NCBI GenBank assembly: GCA_030699825.1
Contig: JAUYKV010000013.1
Coordinates: forward strand, 62,001-126,000
Origin: Pseudomonas sp.
Lineage (GTDB): Bacteria > Pseudomonadota > Gammaproteobacteria > Pseudomonadales > Pseudomonadaceae
Direction: 5' to 3'
Length of the DNA stretch: 64,000 bases
The notes below the pieces were generated by a model, which had not been told where the DNA came from, did not search any database, and saw nothing but the letters and a program-made list of their open reading frames with translations. Shown one piece after another: positions 42,530 to 52,756 of this stretch (positions are counted from its first letter, which is position 1; each line of letters opens with the position of its first letter). The translations under genes were made by a program, and so were the position numbers.

Positions 42530-43594
42530 ATGGCACTTATCAGCATGCGCCAGATGCTCGACCACGCCGCCGAATTCGGCTACGGCGTGCCGGCCTTCAA
42601 CGTCAACAACCTCGAGCAGATGCGCGCCATCATGGAAGCCGCCGACAAAACCGACTCCCCGGTGATCGTCCAGGCCTCCGCCGGTGCGCGCAAATACGCC
42701 GGCGCGCCGTTCCTGCGCCACCTGATCCTGGCCGCCATCGAAGAATTCCCGCACATCCCGGTGTGCATGCACCAGGACCACGGCACCAGCCCGGACGTCT
42801 GCCAGCGCTCGATCCAGCTGGGCTTCAGCTCGGTGATGATGGACGGCTCGCTGAAAGAAGACGGCAAGACCCCGGCCGATTACGACTACAACGTCGCCGT
42901 GACCCGGCAGACCGTAGCCTTCGCCCACGCCTGCGGCGTGTCGGTGGAAGGTGAGCTGGGTTGCCTGGGCAGCCTGGAAACCGGCATGGCCGGCGAAGAA
43001 GACGGCGTCGGCGCCGAAGGCGTGCTCGATCACAGCCAGATGCTCACCGATCCGGAAGAAGCCGCCGACTTCGTCAAGCGCACCCAGGTCGATGCCCTGG
43101 CCATCGCCATCGGCACCAGCCACGGTGCCTACAAGTTCACCAAGCCTCCGACCGGCGACATCCTCGCCATCGACCGGATCAAGGAAATCCACAAGCGCAT
43201 TCCCAACACCCACCTGGTGATGCACGGCTCCAGCTCGGTGCCGCAGGAGTGGCTGGCGATCATCAACCAGTACGGCGGCGACATCAAGGAAACCTACGGC
43301 GTGCCGGTTGAGGAAATCGTCGAAGGCATCAAGTACGGTGTGCGCAAGGTCAATATCGACACCGACCTGCGTCTGGCCTCCACCGGTGCCATGCGCCGGC
43401 TGATGGCGAGCAACCCGAGCGAGTTCGACCCGCGCAAGTTCTTCGGCGCCACCGTCACCGCCATGCGCGACATCTGCATCGCCCGCTACGAAGCCTTCGG
43501 CACCGCCGGCAACGCCTCGAAAATCAAGCCGATCTCCCTGGAAGCCATGTTCCAGCGCTACGCCAAGGGCGAGTTGGCTGCCAAGGTCAACTGA
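42530..43594 (+). CDS. fba: Class II fructose-1,6-bisphosphate aldolase
   Basis: [55 protein letters not shown]. Confidence 0.97.
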   Translation: MALISMRQMLDHAAEFGYGVPAFNVNNLEQMRAIMEAADKTDSPVIVQASAGARKYAGAPFLRHLILAAIEEFPHIPVCMHQDHGTSPDVCQRSIQLGFSSVMMDGSLKEDGKTPADYDYNVAVTRQTVAFAHACGVSVEGELGCLGSLETGMAGEEDGVGAEGVLDHSQMLTDPEEAADFVKRTQVDALAIAIGTSHGAYKFTKPPTGDILAIDRIKEIHKRIPNTHLVMHGSSSVPQEWLAIINQYGGDIKETYGVPVEEIVEGIKYGVRKVNIDTDLRLASTGAMRRLMASNPSEFDPRKFFGATVTAMRDICIARYEAFGTAGNASKIKPISLEAMFQRYAKGELAAKVN

Positions 43595-43606
43595 GCCGAC
43601 GCGCAG

Positions 43607-43641
43607 TAACGAAGAAGCCCGCAGCGATGCGGGCTTTTTAT
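43607..43641 (+). terminator. Terminator after fba
   Basis: aagcccgcagcgatgcgggcttttta. Confidence 0.85.
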
Positions 43642-43719
43642 AGCCTGCCATCCCTGGCGGCCACCCTTCGGGCCGTCGCTGCGCGACGTTAAAAATGGTT
43701 CCCGGCCATTTTTTATGCG

Positions 43720-44403
43720 TTATGGAGTGGCGCTGACCAGCGGTCGATGCTCGATGCCCAGTTTGTAGAACTGTGCGCTGCCGGCCTCGGTCTCGTAGCC
43801 GCTGTTGTCCTGGGGGTAGACCCCGGCCTTGAAGTACAGGGGTTTCACCGCCCAGGCCGAATCGATCCGGGTTTTCCAGTTGATGTTGTTGAGGTTGATC
43901 GACAGCGTGCCTTTCGGGGTCAGGTGGATGACGTAGGTGAAGCGCTGATTCAAGGCGATGCCGCTGGCGATGCTGATGACCTGGACCGGTGCGTCGGGAT
44001 ACAGGCGCAGTTTGGCCACGATATTGCCGCTGGCGGCGTAGGCCTTGTACTGGTACTCCAGCTTGAGCAGTGGCGCGTTGCTTCGGTGGGCATGGATCTG
44101 GCCGATGACCAGCTTGCCGGTCGAAGGTACCTGGCTGATCGTCAGGGCGGCGCGCAGGAAGTTGTCGGCGCTGGGGTAGGTCCAGTTGTACAGCTCGCCG
44201 TCGCTGGAGGTTTCGCGCAACTCGCTGCGCGGGTATTTGGCATTCTCGGTGGTGCTGCCATTGACCGGGGCCCAGAAGAAGATCGTCCCCTCTTTCGACT
44301 GGAAATAATGATCCTGATAGCCACCGGCCAGCAGGGGGGTGTCGATGGTGGTGGCGGGGATGCCGACGGGGATACTCAGGTTCCAGGTGGCGAGATCGAT
44401 CAT
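43720..44403 (-). CDS. Polysaccharide lyase family 7 (alginate lyase), no signal peptide
   Basis: PL7 motifs YPRSELRE, KLVIGQIHAH, YFKAGVYPQ. Confidence 0.9.
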   Translation of the reverse strand: MIDLATWNLSIPVGIPATTIDTPLLAGGYQDHYFQSKEGTIFFWAPVNGSTTENAKYPRSELRETSSDGELYNWTYPSADNFLRAALTISQVPSTGKLVIGQIHAHRSNAPLLKLEYQYKAYAASGNIVAKLRLYPDAPVQVISIASGIALNQRFTYVIHLTPKGTLSINLNNINWKTRIDSAWAVKPLYFKAGVYPQDNSGYETEAGSAQFYKLGIEHRPLVSATP

Positions 44404-44913
44404 GACTGATTCTCCTACGAGAGAAATGATTTCAGTCGGGGGGCACATCTCATCCAGGAGTCAGTAACGGATTACTTGGCATTCCGGCGGGTGGCACACG
44501 CGAACTGGAAGGGATTGGGGCGGGGTTGCCGTTGGCCGCGAGAGGCGGCCATCCCTATAGCGGCAGGGTGCGCAGACGGATTAAGACCGTTCGTCGTTTT
44601 ACTGGCGTCAAAATATAGCCGGCGTGGTCCTGGCGTCGAGTCTGCCCCGACGTGGCGCCCGACCGCGCTGCCATCGCTTCTGCAGATGGCGTTGTTTTTC
44701 TACGGCTTTGCGCAGCCAACAGGTAGTTTTTCCGCGGCCTGCCTGGGGCGCCATGATCTGGCGCGCCTTTGGTGTCGGCAGCGGTTTTTCCAGCGGCTGG
44801 GGGCAGACGCTCCAGCCACTGGCAGGCAGGCGGCGGCAGTGGCTGGTTGCCCGAGCGGCGGGTTGCGGCATACTGCGCAACCCAGGCTCTACGAGAATCG
44901 CCCGGTACCGCCC

Positions 44914-45420
44914 ATGACCCCACTGAAATTCCTCCAGGGCTACCCGCTGCAGTTGCAAGAGCAGATCCGCCAGCTGATCGCCCGGGAGCGCCTGGGCGAC
45001 TACCTGGCTCAGCGCTACAGCGGCAAGCACCGGGTGCAAAGCGACAAGGCGCTCTACACCTATATCCAGGCGCTCAAGCAGGAACACCTGAAGAACGCGC
45101 CGGCCATCGACAAGGTGCTGTTCGACAACCGCCTCGACCTGACCCATCGCGCCCTCGGTCTGCACACCGCGATTTCCCGGGTGCAGGGCGGCAAGCTCAA
45201 GGCGAAGAAGGAAATCCGCGTTGCCTCACTGTTCAAGGAGGCGGCGCCGGAGTTTCTGCAGATGATCGTTGTGCACGAGCTGGCCCACCTGAAAGAAGCC
45301 GAGCACAACAAGGCGTTCTACAAGCTCTGCGAATACATGCTGCCCGAGTACCATCAGCTGGAATTCGATCTGCGCGTCTACCTGACCTGGCGCGAGCTGC
45401 AGGGGCGTAGTCGGGCCTGA
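44914..45420 (+). CDS. YgjP/M48-like metallopeptidase domain protein
   Basis: FLQMIVVHELAHLKEAEHNKAFYKL HExxH motif. Confidence 0.88.
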   Translation: MTPLKFLQGYPLQLQEQIRQLIARERLGDYLAQRYSGKHRVQSDKALYTYIQALKQEHLKNAPAIDKVLFDNRLDLTHRALGLHTAISRVQGGKLKAKKEIRVASLFKEAAPEFLQMIVVHELAHLKEAEHNKAFYKLCEYMLPEYHQLEFDLRVYLTWRELQGRSRA

Positions 45421-45458
45421 ACCGGCAGGCAATGCCGGGGCCGGTCGCCGCGCGCGCC

Positions 45459-45692
45459 TCAGCCGCGCAGCAGCAGATTGAGCTGGTCGACCACTTCCGC
45501 CCAGTCGGCGTCCTCGAGGATCTCCTCGCGCAGAAAGCCGGCCTGGGCGGCGCTCCAGAAGGGCGCGTCTGCCAGTTTGCAGGTGTCCGGCAAGGGCGAA
45601 TGCTCGGCGATGAAGCGCTCGATGCTGGCCTGTTCGGCCGGCAAGCCGAGCTGTTCGAACAGTGCCGAGAGATCGTGAATGGGGTTTTCCAT
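45459..45692 (-). CDS. DUF2789 domain protein
   Basis: MENPIHDLSALFEQLGLPAEQASIERFIAEHSPLPDTCKLADAPFWSAAQAGFLREEILEDADWAEVVDQLN. Confidence 0.85.
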   Translation of the reverse strand: MENPIHDLSALFEQLGLPAEQASIERFIAEHSPLPDTCKLADAPFWSAAQAGFLREEILEDADWAEVVDQLNLLLRG

Positions 45693-45803
45693 GATGTGCT
45701 CCTGCGGCGAGTGCGCCAGTCCATAGAGCCTAGCGCATCTCGACAGACACCGGCTGTCGGGTGCAGGCTCCAGGGTCTGCCGCTGGGCAGGGGTTTCCTT
45801 GGA

Positions 45804-46016
45804 TTTAGCAGGCCGTTGAAAAATGTAGGCGAGGCAGCCAAGACAAGGCCTGGGCGGCCCACTAAAATTACCGCAACGTAGCACGCGGACTAGCAGCCTT
45901 GGGCTGGCCCGCAGGACGAGCGAAGCGAGTCAAAGATGGACTGGCGTGCACGCGTGGCCATTTTTAACGCAGGATTGGCAACGTAGAACGTAGGTAGTTT
46001 TCAGCAGCCTGTTAAA
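45804..46016. mobile_element. MITE-like element with imperfect terminal inverted repeats
   Basis: Left agcaggccgttgaaaaatgtaggcg; right reverse complement taacaggctgctgaaaactacctacg; no coding capacity. Confidence 0.6.
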
Positions 46017-46028
46017 GGTGGTCACGGC

Positions 46029-46793
46029 ATGCATTTAGGGATTTCGCGCAGCTTGTTCGCGCTGGTGGTCAGCCTTGCGCTGCTGCTCCCGCCGTTGGCG
46101 CTGGCGCGCGAGTTGCTGGCGGTCGGCACCGATTTCCCGCGAATTTTCGAGCGCACGGCGGCGGGCGAATACCGGGGACTCGGCCCGGATATCCTGCGCG
46201 AGGTGCTCGAACCGCGTGGCTATAGCCTGCGCTTCGCGTCCTACCCCTGGGCCCGGGCGCAGCGTATGGTCGAACGGGGTCAGGCCGACATTCTTGTCGG
46301 TCCCTATCGCAGTCCGGCGCGCGAGGCGCGTTTTGCGTTTGTCGGGCAAGCCTTCTATCGCGACCGGATCGTCTTCTATTGCCGCCGCGGCAGGTCGTGT
46401 CAGTGGTCTGGCGATTTCCGCCAGCTGCTCGGCCAGCGCATTGGCGTGGTGCGTGCCTGGGCCTACGGCGCGCGTTTCGATGCCGAGCGCGAGAGGCTCG
46501 AACTGGTCACCGTGGATGGCGTCGACAACGGCCTGAGAATGCTCAGCCTGGGCCGTCTCGAATTCCTCGCCAGCAATCAGCGCAACACCCTGCCGGTGCT
46601 GCAGGCCCTGGGTTTGAGCGATGAGATCGGCCAGCTCGAATCCCCTGTCGATACCCAGGACGGTTACTTCGCCTTCCCTGCGCACGGCAGCCATGCACGC
46701 CTGCGCGAGGATTTCGCAGAGGGCTTTCGACAGTTGGTCGAGCGCGGACAACTGGCCCGGCTGGCGGCCCAGTGGCAGGTGGAAATTCCTTGA
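46029..46793 (+). CDS. Periplasmic substrate-binding-like protein (SBP_bac_3 type)
   Basis: Signal peptide; EYRGLGPDILREVLEPRGYSLRFASYPWARAQRMVERGQADILVGPY. Confidence 0.85.
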   Translation: MHLGISRSLFALVVSLALLLPPLALARELLAVGTDFPRIFERTAAGEYRGLGPDILREVLEPRGYSLRFASYPWARAQRMVERGQADILVGPYRSPAREARFAFVGQAFYRDRIVFYCRRGRSCQWSGDFRQLLGQRIGVVRAWAYGARFDAERERLELVTVDGVDNGLRMLSLGRLEFLASNQRNTLPVLQALGLSDEIGQLESPVDTQDGYFAFPAHGSHARLREDFAEGFRQLVERGQLARLAAQWQVEIP

Positions 46794-46829
46794 GAAAGGC
46801 CATGTACCGGTTGCGTATTGCGCGCAAAC

Positions 46830-46906
46830 GTAGGGTGGGCTTCAGCCCACCAAGACTGCTTTTGGCGGCGGTGGGCTAAAGTGGAACGCCGCCCGGCCCA
46901 CCCTAC
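46830..46906. repeat. Paired intergenic repeat
   Basis: gtagggtgggcttcagcccacc...cggcccaccctac. Confidence 0.7.
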
Positions 46907-46956
46907 AAAAACCAGTTGCAACCGTTAAGGTGGACGGAGCCATGCCTGTGTACGTG

Positions 46957-47036
46957 GGTAGCCTGGATAAGCACCAGCGCAATCCGGGAGCGCTCTCCCG
47001 GATTGCACCGCGTCCCGCGGTTTATCCAGGCTACCC
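46957..47036. repeat. Paired inverted REP-like element
   Basis: gggtagcctggataa...gcaatccgggagcgctctcccggattgc...ttatccaggctaccc. Confidence 0.75.
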
Positions 47037-47102
47037 TCGCCGATTCGATCTGCCAGCGGTCCACCGCCGGCGCAAGTCCTGTAGAGCTTTGAGCAAAGGC
47101 GT

Positions 47103-47585
47103 TCAGCAGACCCGTAGTACCTCGAACAGCTGAATGCTGCTGCCCATGCGCAGCTCCACCTGATCGCCTTCGCCGCAGCCGATCAGACGTTGCCCAAGCG
47201 GTGCGCGCGGGCTGATCACCCGCACTTCCTGACCTTCCAGCAGCAGCTTCAGACCGGCGCCATCGGGGCCGAGGAACAGGCATTGTTCGGCGCCCTCGGC
47301 ATCGGCCAGCCACACCAGGGCGCTGAGCTGAATGCCCAGTTGCGCATCGAAGGGCCGCAGCCGGAGTTTTTCCCAGACGCTCAGGGCCTGGCGAATCTCC
47401 TCGACCCGGCGCGCCTGCCCGGCGGCCAGATAGGAGGCCTCCAGGCCTAGGGTGTCGTACTTGTTCTCGGCAATATTCTCTTCATGGGTGGCCGCTTCAT
47501 AGGCGGTCAACGCCGCTTGCTGGGCCAGTGCCAGGTCGGTGTGCAGCTTGTCGAGAATCAGTTGCTGGAGCAGGGCTTTGTTCAA
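47103..47585 (-). CDS. GreA/GreB-family elongation factor-like protein
   Basis: N-terminal coiled coil (AALTAYEAATHEENIAENKYDTLGLEASYLAAGQARRVEEI) and C-terminal VRVISPRAPLGQRLIGCGEGDQVEL. Confidence 0.8.
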   Translation of the reverse strand: MNKALLQQLILDKLHTDLALAQQAALTAYEAATHEENIAENKYDTLGLEASYLAAGQARRVEEIRQALSVWEKLRLRPFDAQLGIQLSALVWLADAEGAEQCLFLGPDGAGLKLLLEGQEVRVISPRAPLGQRLIGCGEGDQVELRMGSSIQLFEVLRVC

Positions 47586-47701
47586 CGGTCACTCGCAGGG
47601 TCGGCAGGAAAAATCTCGGCCTATGCACCAAAGTCTAGTGTCATCATGGCTACCGAAGGCGGCATTGTGCACGGGTTGCTATCAAAAGTGAGGGTGTGGG
47701 C

Positions 47702-47932
47702 ATGAACATGATGCGGTCGATGGGCTATTTCTTCCTGTTTCTGCTGGTGCCGCTGGGCGCCTTGCTGGCCAGCTACCCGGGGCCGATTGCCGAGTGGTTG
47801 AGCGCTCTGTTCGGTGTGGAAATCAGCCGGGGCAACCTCGGCGCCGGCTTCATGCTGCTGGCGGCTATCTGCCTCAAGGTCGACCTGACCATTCGTCGTC
47901 GCGCCCAGGCCAGCGAAGCCAGCATCGCCTGA
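47702..47932 (+). CDS. Small membrane protein
   Basis: Two predicted TM segments, MNMMRSMGYFFLFLLVPLGALLASYPG... Confidence 0.6.
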   Translation: MNMMRSMGYFFLFLLVPLGALLASYPGPIAEWLSALFGVEISRGNLGAGFMLLAAICLKVDLTIRRRAQASEASIA

Positions 47933-48015
47933 CTGCTTGTGCGGCAATCTGCCAGCAAGCTGGCGCAATAGCCCACGGCCTTGGTTACACTGCGCTTCAT
48001 CTGCGGCGGGAGGCC

Positions 48016-48876
48016 ATGATGGAGACGACACAGTCCGACTACTCGATTTACCGGCAGGTAGTCACGCAACTGATAAATGATCAGGAGCAGCTGCCCAGCC
48101 TGCCGATCTTGACCCTGGAAATTCGCCGGGCGCTGGCCAAGCCCGAGGTCAGCATGACCCAGCTGGTCAGCTTGATCGGCAGGGATCCGGCGCTCAGTGC
48201 ATTGCTGATGAAGTACGCCTCCAGCGCCTTGCTGCGCACCCGCGTGGCGCCGAAAACCCTGCAGGACGTGTTGCGTGTGCTCGGCATGCAGCAGGTGGAT
48301 CGGGTGGTGATGCTGCACAGCGTCAAGAGCCTGTTCGTTCTGCACAGCCCCGGGCACAAGTTGCTGTTCATGGACGCCTGGCAGCGGCTGACCCTGAAGG
48401 CGAGTATCTGCGGCTTTCTCGCGCGCAAGGTAGGCCAGGTGCCGGCTGATCATGCGGTGCTCGCCAGCCTGCTCAGCGAGGTGGGCTCGCTCGCGGTGCT
48501 CTCGGCGTTCAAGGGCGGTGACCTGGTGCCGACGCCCGCGCGCTACCACAGCCTGTGCCAGGCCTATGGCGCATCGCTGGGGGTGATGCTGCTGAAAAAG
48601 TGGGCGGTGGATGCGGCCTACGTGGATATCGTGCGCGAGGCGGGCAACTGGACGCTGCAGCGCCAGCGGCAGATCGAGTTGCTCGATCTGGTCAACCTGA
48701 GTCTGTTCCACACCCTGCATGATAGCGCCAGCACCGCGCAGTTACCGGCGTTGGCCAGCCTGGCCGCCTACGCCAAGCTCAATGGCTTGCACAATGAGGT
48801 GGCGGCGGACGGTAGCCTGGCTCTGGTCAGCCAGCATTGGGACGAGATTCATGAGCTGGCCGCGGTGCTGCGCTAG
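48016..48876 (+). CDS. HDOD domain protein
   Basis: LPSLPILTLEIRRALAKPEVSMTQLVSLIGRDPALSALLMKYASSALLR. Confidence 0.85.
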   Translation: MMETTQSDYSIYRQVVTQLINDQEQLPSLPILTLEIRRALAKPEVSMTQLVSLIGRDPALSALLMKYASSALLRTRVAPKTLQDVLRVLGMQQVDRVVMLHSVKSLFVLHSPGHKLLFMDAWQRLTLKASICGFLARKVGQVPADHAVLASLLSEVGSLAVLSAFKGGDLVPTPARYHSLCQAYGASLGVMLLKKWAVDAAYVDIVREAGNWTLQRQRQIELLDLVNLSLFHTLHDSASTAQLPALASLAAYAKLNGLHNEVAADGSLALVSQHWDEIHELAAVLR

Positions 48877-48949
48877 CAGGCTGTTGAAAAACTACCTGCG
48901 CTGCCCCTCTCGATAGAAGAAAAGGGGCGTTAAAAACGGCCTGCTAGCG
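48871..48949. repeat. Short inverted-repeat element overlapping the HDOD stop codon
   Basis: cgctagcaggctgttgaaaaac...gttaaaaacggcctgctagcg with inner hairpin gcccctctcgatagaagaaaaggggc. Confidence 0.75.
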
Positions 48950-48977
48950 TTTCCCCTGCATTAACAGCAGAGCCCCT

Positions 48978-51155
48978 CTATGGCTTGCTGCGATCCTTGA
49001 GCAGGTGCGCGGTGAGGGTGCGCAACGGGCCGAGTTGCCGGCAGATCAGTGCCAGCTGGGTCTGCACCAGGCGCTGCTGGTCGTCCAGCGTATCCGCGCG
49101 TTGTTCCAGTTCGGCGGCCAGTTGTTCTTCGGCATCGCTCTGAATCGCCACCGCACGCTCTTCGGCCAGGCTTCTGGCGATTTCGTCGAGGCTGGCGGCC
49201 AGGCGTGCGGCACTGGCAGGCAGCGGGCTTTGCTGGTCGCCAAGAATAATTTCGCCGCGGTGCGCGCCGAGGCCCGAGAGATAACTCAAGAGGGTGTGCG
49301 ACAGCACCAGAAAGCGGAAACCGACGTCCGCCTCCTTACGGAAATGCCCGGGCTCCATCAGCATGTTGCCGAGGGTGGTGGACAGCGCGGCTTCGGCGTT
49401 GTGCGCATTGCGCCGGGCCAGGCGGTAGGCCAGGTCGTCGCGTTTGCCGCTGACGTACTGCTGGATGATCTGCCGGAGGTAGGTGCTGTTGCAGCTGAGG
49501 GTGTTGGCCAGCATGTGGTTTAGTCGCCGCCCCTGCCAGTCCGGCAGGATCAGGAACACCGCGAGGCCGGCAATCAGGCTGCCGATCAGGGTGTCGAATA
49601 GGCGCGGCAGGATCAGGCCGTAGCCGTCGCCGACCTGGTTGAAGCAGAACAACACCAGCAGGGTGATCGCCGCGGTGGCCAGGGTGTAGCGGCTGCTGCG
49701 GGTGGCGAAGAAGGCCACCCCGGCAGCGACGGCGAAGAAGGCCTGCACCAGCGGATTGGGGAACAGATCGAATAGCGCCCAGCCGAGCAGCAGGCCGAGC
49801 ACCGTGCCGGCGATCCGCTGCACCAGTTTGATGCGGGTGGCGCCGTAGTTCGGTTGGCAGACGAACACCGTGGTCAGCAGGATCCAGTAGCCCTGGGTCG
49901 GGTGAATCCAGTGCAGCACGCCATAGCCGGCGGCCAGGGCGATGGCAAGGCGCAGGGCATGGCGGAACAGCAGCGAGGTCGGGGTCAGTTGCTGGCGTAG
50001 GCGATCCACGACCTCCTTGAACGAGTGTGGCTCGCGATCCAGCAGGCTGCTGTCCTGTTGCTCGTCCAGGGCATCGGGGTTGCTGGCGTGGCCGAGCAAT
50101 TGGTCGAGGGCAGCGAGATTGTCGGCCAGGGCGCCCAGCGAGCGCAGCAACTGGCGCCAGGCCGGGTTGCTCTGCAGGCGCAGGTGCTGCAATGAGGCAT
50201 GCAGGTCGCCCAGCGCTTGGCTGCACTGCTCGCGGTACTCGAACGGCTGGCGCAACTCGATGGCCTGGGCCAGACGCTGACAGGCCTCGCCATGCAGACG
50301 CAGCAGGCGCTGGCAGCGGAACAGCACATCGCTGTGAAAGAAGGCTTCGGCCAGTTCGTTATAAGGGTAATGCGAGGAGCTGGCGCGCTCGTGGATGTCC
50401 TGGGCGAGGAAGTACAGCTTGAGGTAGCGGCTGACCTTGCTCCCCGGCCGGTCATTGCCGACCCGGTGGAGGATTATTTCCTTGGCGGCATTCAGTGCCG
50501 TCACCACCCGACCGTTCTGCTGGGCCAGGGCAAGGCGCCGCTGCTCCACGTCGAGTTGGCGCAGCGGCTCGAACAGCGCGGCCTTGAGTTTGAGGTACTG
50601 ACCCAGCTCGCGAAACAGCCGGGCCAGGCTGTGTTGCACCGGCTGGTTGGCGAACAGCGCATTCCAGATTACCGACAACACCCCGTACCAGGCCGCGCCC
50701 GCCACCAGCAGCAGCGGTTCCAGCCACAGGCCGGCGACGCCGCCGCGCTGCTCCACGCCGATCATGCTGTAGATGGCCAGGATCAGGGTCGCCGAGCCGA
50801 GGGTGGCGTAGCGTTCGCCGAGGGCGCCGAGCATGGTCAGGGCGAAACTGGTCAGGGCCAGGGCGCTGACGAACAGCCAGGGATAGGAGAACAGCCATTC
50901 CACCGCATAGGCCGCCGCACTGAAGCAGCCGAGGGTCACCAGCAGCGCGGTCAGGCGACCTTGCCAGCTGTCATCGGTCTCGGCCAGGGCGCTGGCAATC
51001 ACCCCGAGAAACAGCGGAATCAGCGCCTGCATCCAGTCCTGCGCCCAGCACAGCAGCAGGCTGCCGCCGAGGGCGATGAACACCCGCAGGCTGTAGCTGA
51101 ATTTATCCAGCGCCCAAAGGCGGCGCAGGGAATGGCGAAAAGAGGTGGCGGGCAT
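48978..51155 (-). CDS. yccS: YccS/FUSC family inner-membrane protein
   Basis: Two hydrophobic TM clusters, LYFLAQDIHERASSSHYPYNEL, NYGATRIKLVQRIAGTVLGLLLG. Confidence 0.88.
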   Translation of the reverse strand: MPATSFRHSLRRLWALDKFSYSLRVFIALGGSLLLCWAQDWMQALIPLFLGVIASALAETDDSWQGRLTALLVTLGCFSAAAYAVEWLFSYPWLFVSALALTSFALTMLGALGERYATLGSATLILAIYSMIGVEQRGGVAGLWLEPLLLVAGAAWYGVLSVIWNALFANQPVQHSLARLFRELGQYLKLKAALFEPLRQLDVEQRRLALAQQNGRVVTALNAAKEIILHRVGNDRPGSKVSRYLKLYFLAQDIHERASSSHYPYNELAEAFFHSDVLFRCQRLLRLHGEACQRLAQAIELRQPFEYREQCSQALGDLHASLQHLRLQSNPAWRQLLRSLGALADNLAALDQLLGHASNPDALDEQQDSSLLDREPHSFKEVVDRLRQQLTPTSLLFRHALRLAIALAAGYGVLHWIHPTQGYWILLTTVFVCQPNYGATRIKLVQRIAGTVLGLLLGWALFDLFPNPLVQAFFAVAAGVAFFATRSSRYTLATAAITLLVLFCFNQVGDGYGLILPRLFDTLIGSLIAGLAVFLILPDWQGRRLNHMLANTLSCNSTYLRQIIQQYVSGKRDDLAYRLARRNAHNAEAALSTTLGNMLMEPGHFRKEADVGFRFLVLSHTLLSYLSGLGAHRGEIILGDQQSPLPASAARLAASLDEIARSLAEERAVAIQSDAEEQLAAELEQRADTLDDQQRLVQTQLALICRQLGPLRTLTAHLLKDRSKP

Positions 51156-51345
51156 CCGGGCGACCTTGTGCAGCGTAGTGAGCAGACTAACGGAGTATGC
51201 GGACGTCTGGCACTCCCCTGGCGACACCTTTTCCTGCATCGGCGGCATGTCGGGCCTGCGCCAAAAAGTCATGGACTATCCTGTAAGCAGACAACCGTGC
51301 TGTGCCCATCTGTTGCTTCCCGTAGCGGCTGTCGTGGAGAGGGCC

Positions 51346-52755
51346 GTGAAGGTTTTCCCGATACCTCGTTTGCTCGTCGTCCTGGCCCTGCTGCTCTTGC
51401 CGCCGGGACTGCTGGTCGCTCAGACGGCGGTGCCCGCGCCGGTGGTGGAGTTGCGCGTCGACGGCGCGATTGGCCCGGCCAGCGCCGACTATGTGGTGCG
51501 CGGCCTGGCCCGCGCGGTGGAAGAGGGCGCACAGCTGGTGGTGCTGAGCATCGACACCCCCGGCGGTCTGGATACCTCGATGCGCGACATCATCAAGGCG
51601 ATTCTCGGCAGCCCGATCCCGGTGGCCAGCTTCGTAGCACCCAGCGGTGCGCGGGCCGCCAGTGCCGGCACCTATATCCTCTATGCCAGCCATATCGCGG
51701 CGATGGCGCCGGGCACCAACCTCGGTGCGGCCACGCCGGTGGCGATCGGCGGTACGCCTGGTTCACCGCAGCAGCAGCCGGCGGGGGACAAGGCGGAGAA
51801 GTCCGACAAACAGGCTGAAGGCGAGGCCGAGCAAGCCCCGGGCGACGCCATGAGCAAGAAGCAGATCAACGATGCCGCCGCCTATATCCGTGGCCTGGCG
51901 CAGATGCGTGGGCGCAATGCCGAGTGGGCCGAGCAGGCGGTGCGCCAGGCGGTCAGCCTGGCGGCCGAAGAGGCGCTCAAGCTCAAGGTGATCGACTATG
52001 TCGCCCGCGATCTGCCCCATCTGCTCAAGCAACTGGACGGCAAGAGCTTCATCGCCGCTGGCGTCGAGGCGAAGCTGCAAACCGCCGATGCCGTAGTGGT
52101 CAGCCATGCGCCCGACTGGCGCACGCGCTTGCTGGCGGTGATCACCAATCCGAGCGTGGCGCTGCTGTTGATGATGATCGGCGTCTACGGCCTGTTCTTC
52201 GAATTTTCCAACCCGGGCAGCGGCGTCGGCGGTGTGCTCGGCGGTATCTGTCTGATTCTGGCGATGTATGCCCTGCAGCTGTTGCCGGTCAACTACGCTG
52301 GCGTGGCCTTGATCCTGCTTGGCATCGCCTTCATCGCCGCCGAAGCCTTCCTGCCGAGTTTCGGCGTGCTCGGCTTCGGCGGCCTGGTTGCCTTTGTCTT
52401 CGGTGCGCTGATCCTGATCGACACCGATGTGCCCGGCTTCGGCATTCCCCTGGGATTGATCGTGACGCTGGCCCTGACCAGCGGTGGAGTGATTTTCGCC
52501 ATCCTCAGCTTGGCCATGCGCGCGCGGCGGCGAGCCCTGGTCGGTGGCGACACCGAGCTGATCGGCAGCCTGGCGCGGATTCACGCGGTGCAACCGAGCA
52601 ACCCGCTGGGCGGCTGGGTGCAACTGCAAGGAGAGAACTGGCAGGTCGTCAGCCAGGTGCCGCTGCAACCCGGCCAGCAGGTGCGGGTGCTGGCGCGCAA
52701 AGGCTCGATGCTGGACGTCGCCACCACTGAAGACATACCGCCACAAGGAGACTGA
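51346..52755 (+). CDS. NfeD/ClpP-class membrane serine protease
   Basis: [45 protein letters not shown]-terminal NfeD domain. Confidence 0.92.
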   Translation: MKVFPIPRLLVVLALLLLPPGLLVAQTAVPAPVVELRVDGAIGPASADYVVRGLARAVEEGAQLVVLSIDTPGGLDTSMRDIIKAILGSPIPVASFVAPSGARAASAGTYILYASHIAAMAPGTNLGAATPVAIGGTPGSPQQQPAGDKAEKSDKQAEGEAEQAPGDAMSKKQINDAAAYIRGLAQMRGRNAEWAEQAVRQAVSLAAEEALKLKVIDYVARDLPHLLKQLDGKSFIAAGVEAKLQTADAVVVSHAPDWRTRLLAVITNPSVALLLMMIGVYGLFFEFSNPGSGVGGVLGGICLILAMYALQLLPVNYAGVALILLGIAFIAAEAFLPSFGVLGFGGLVAFVFGALILIDTDVPGFGIPLGLIVTLALTSGGVIFAILSLAMRARRRALVGGDTELIGSLARIHAVQPSNPLGGWVQLQGENWQVVSQVPLQPGQQVRVLARKGSMLDVATTEDIPPQGD

Positions 52756-52756
52756 C

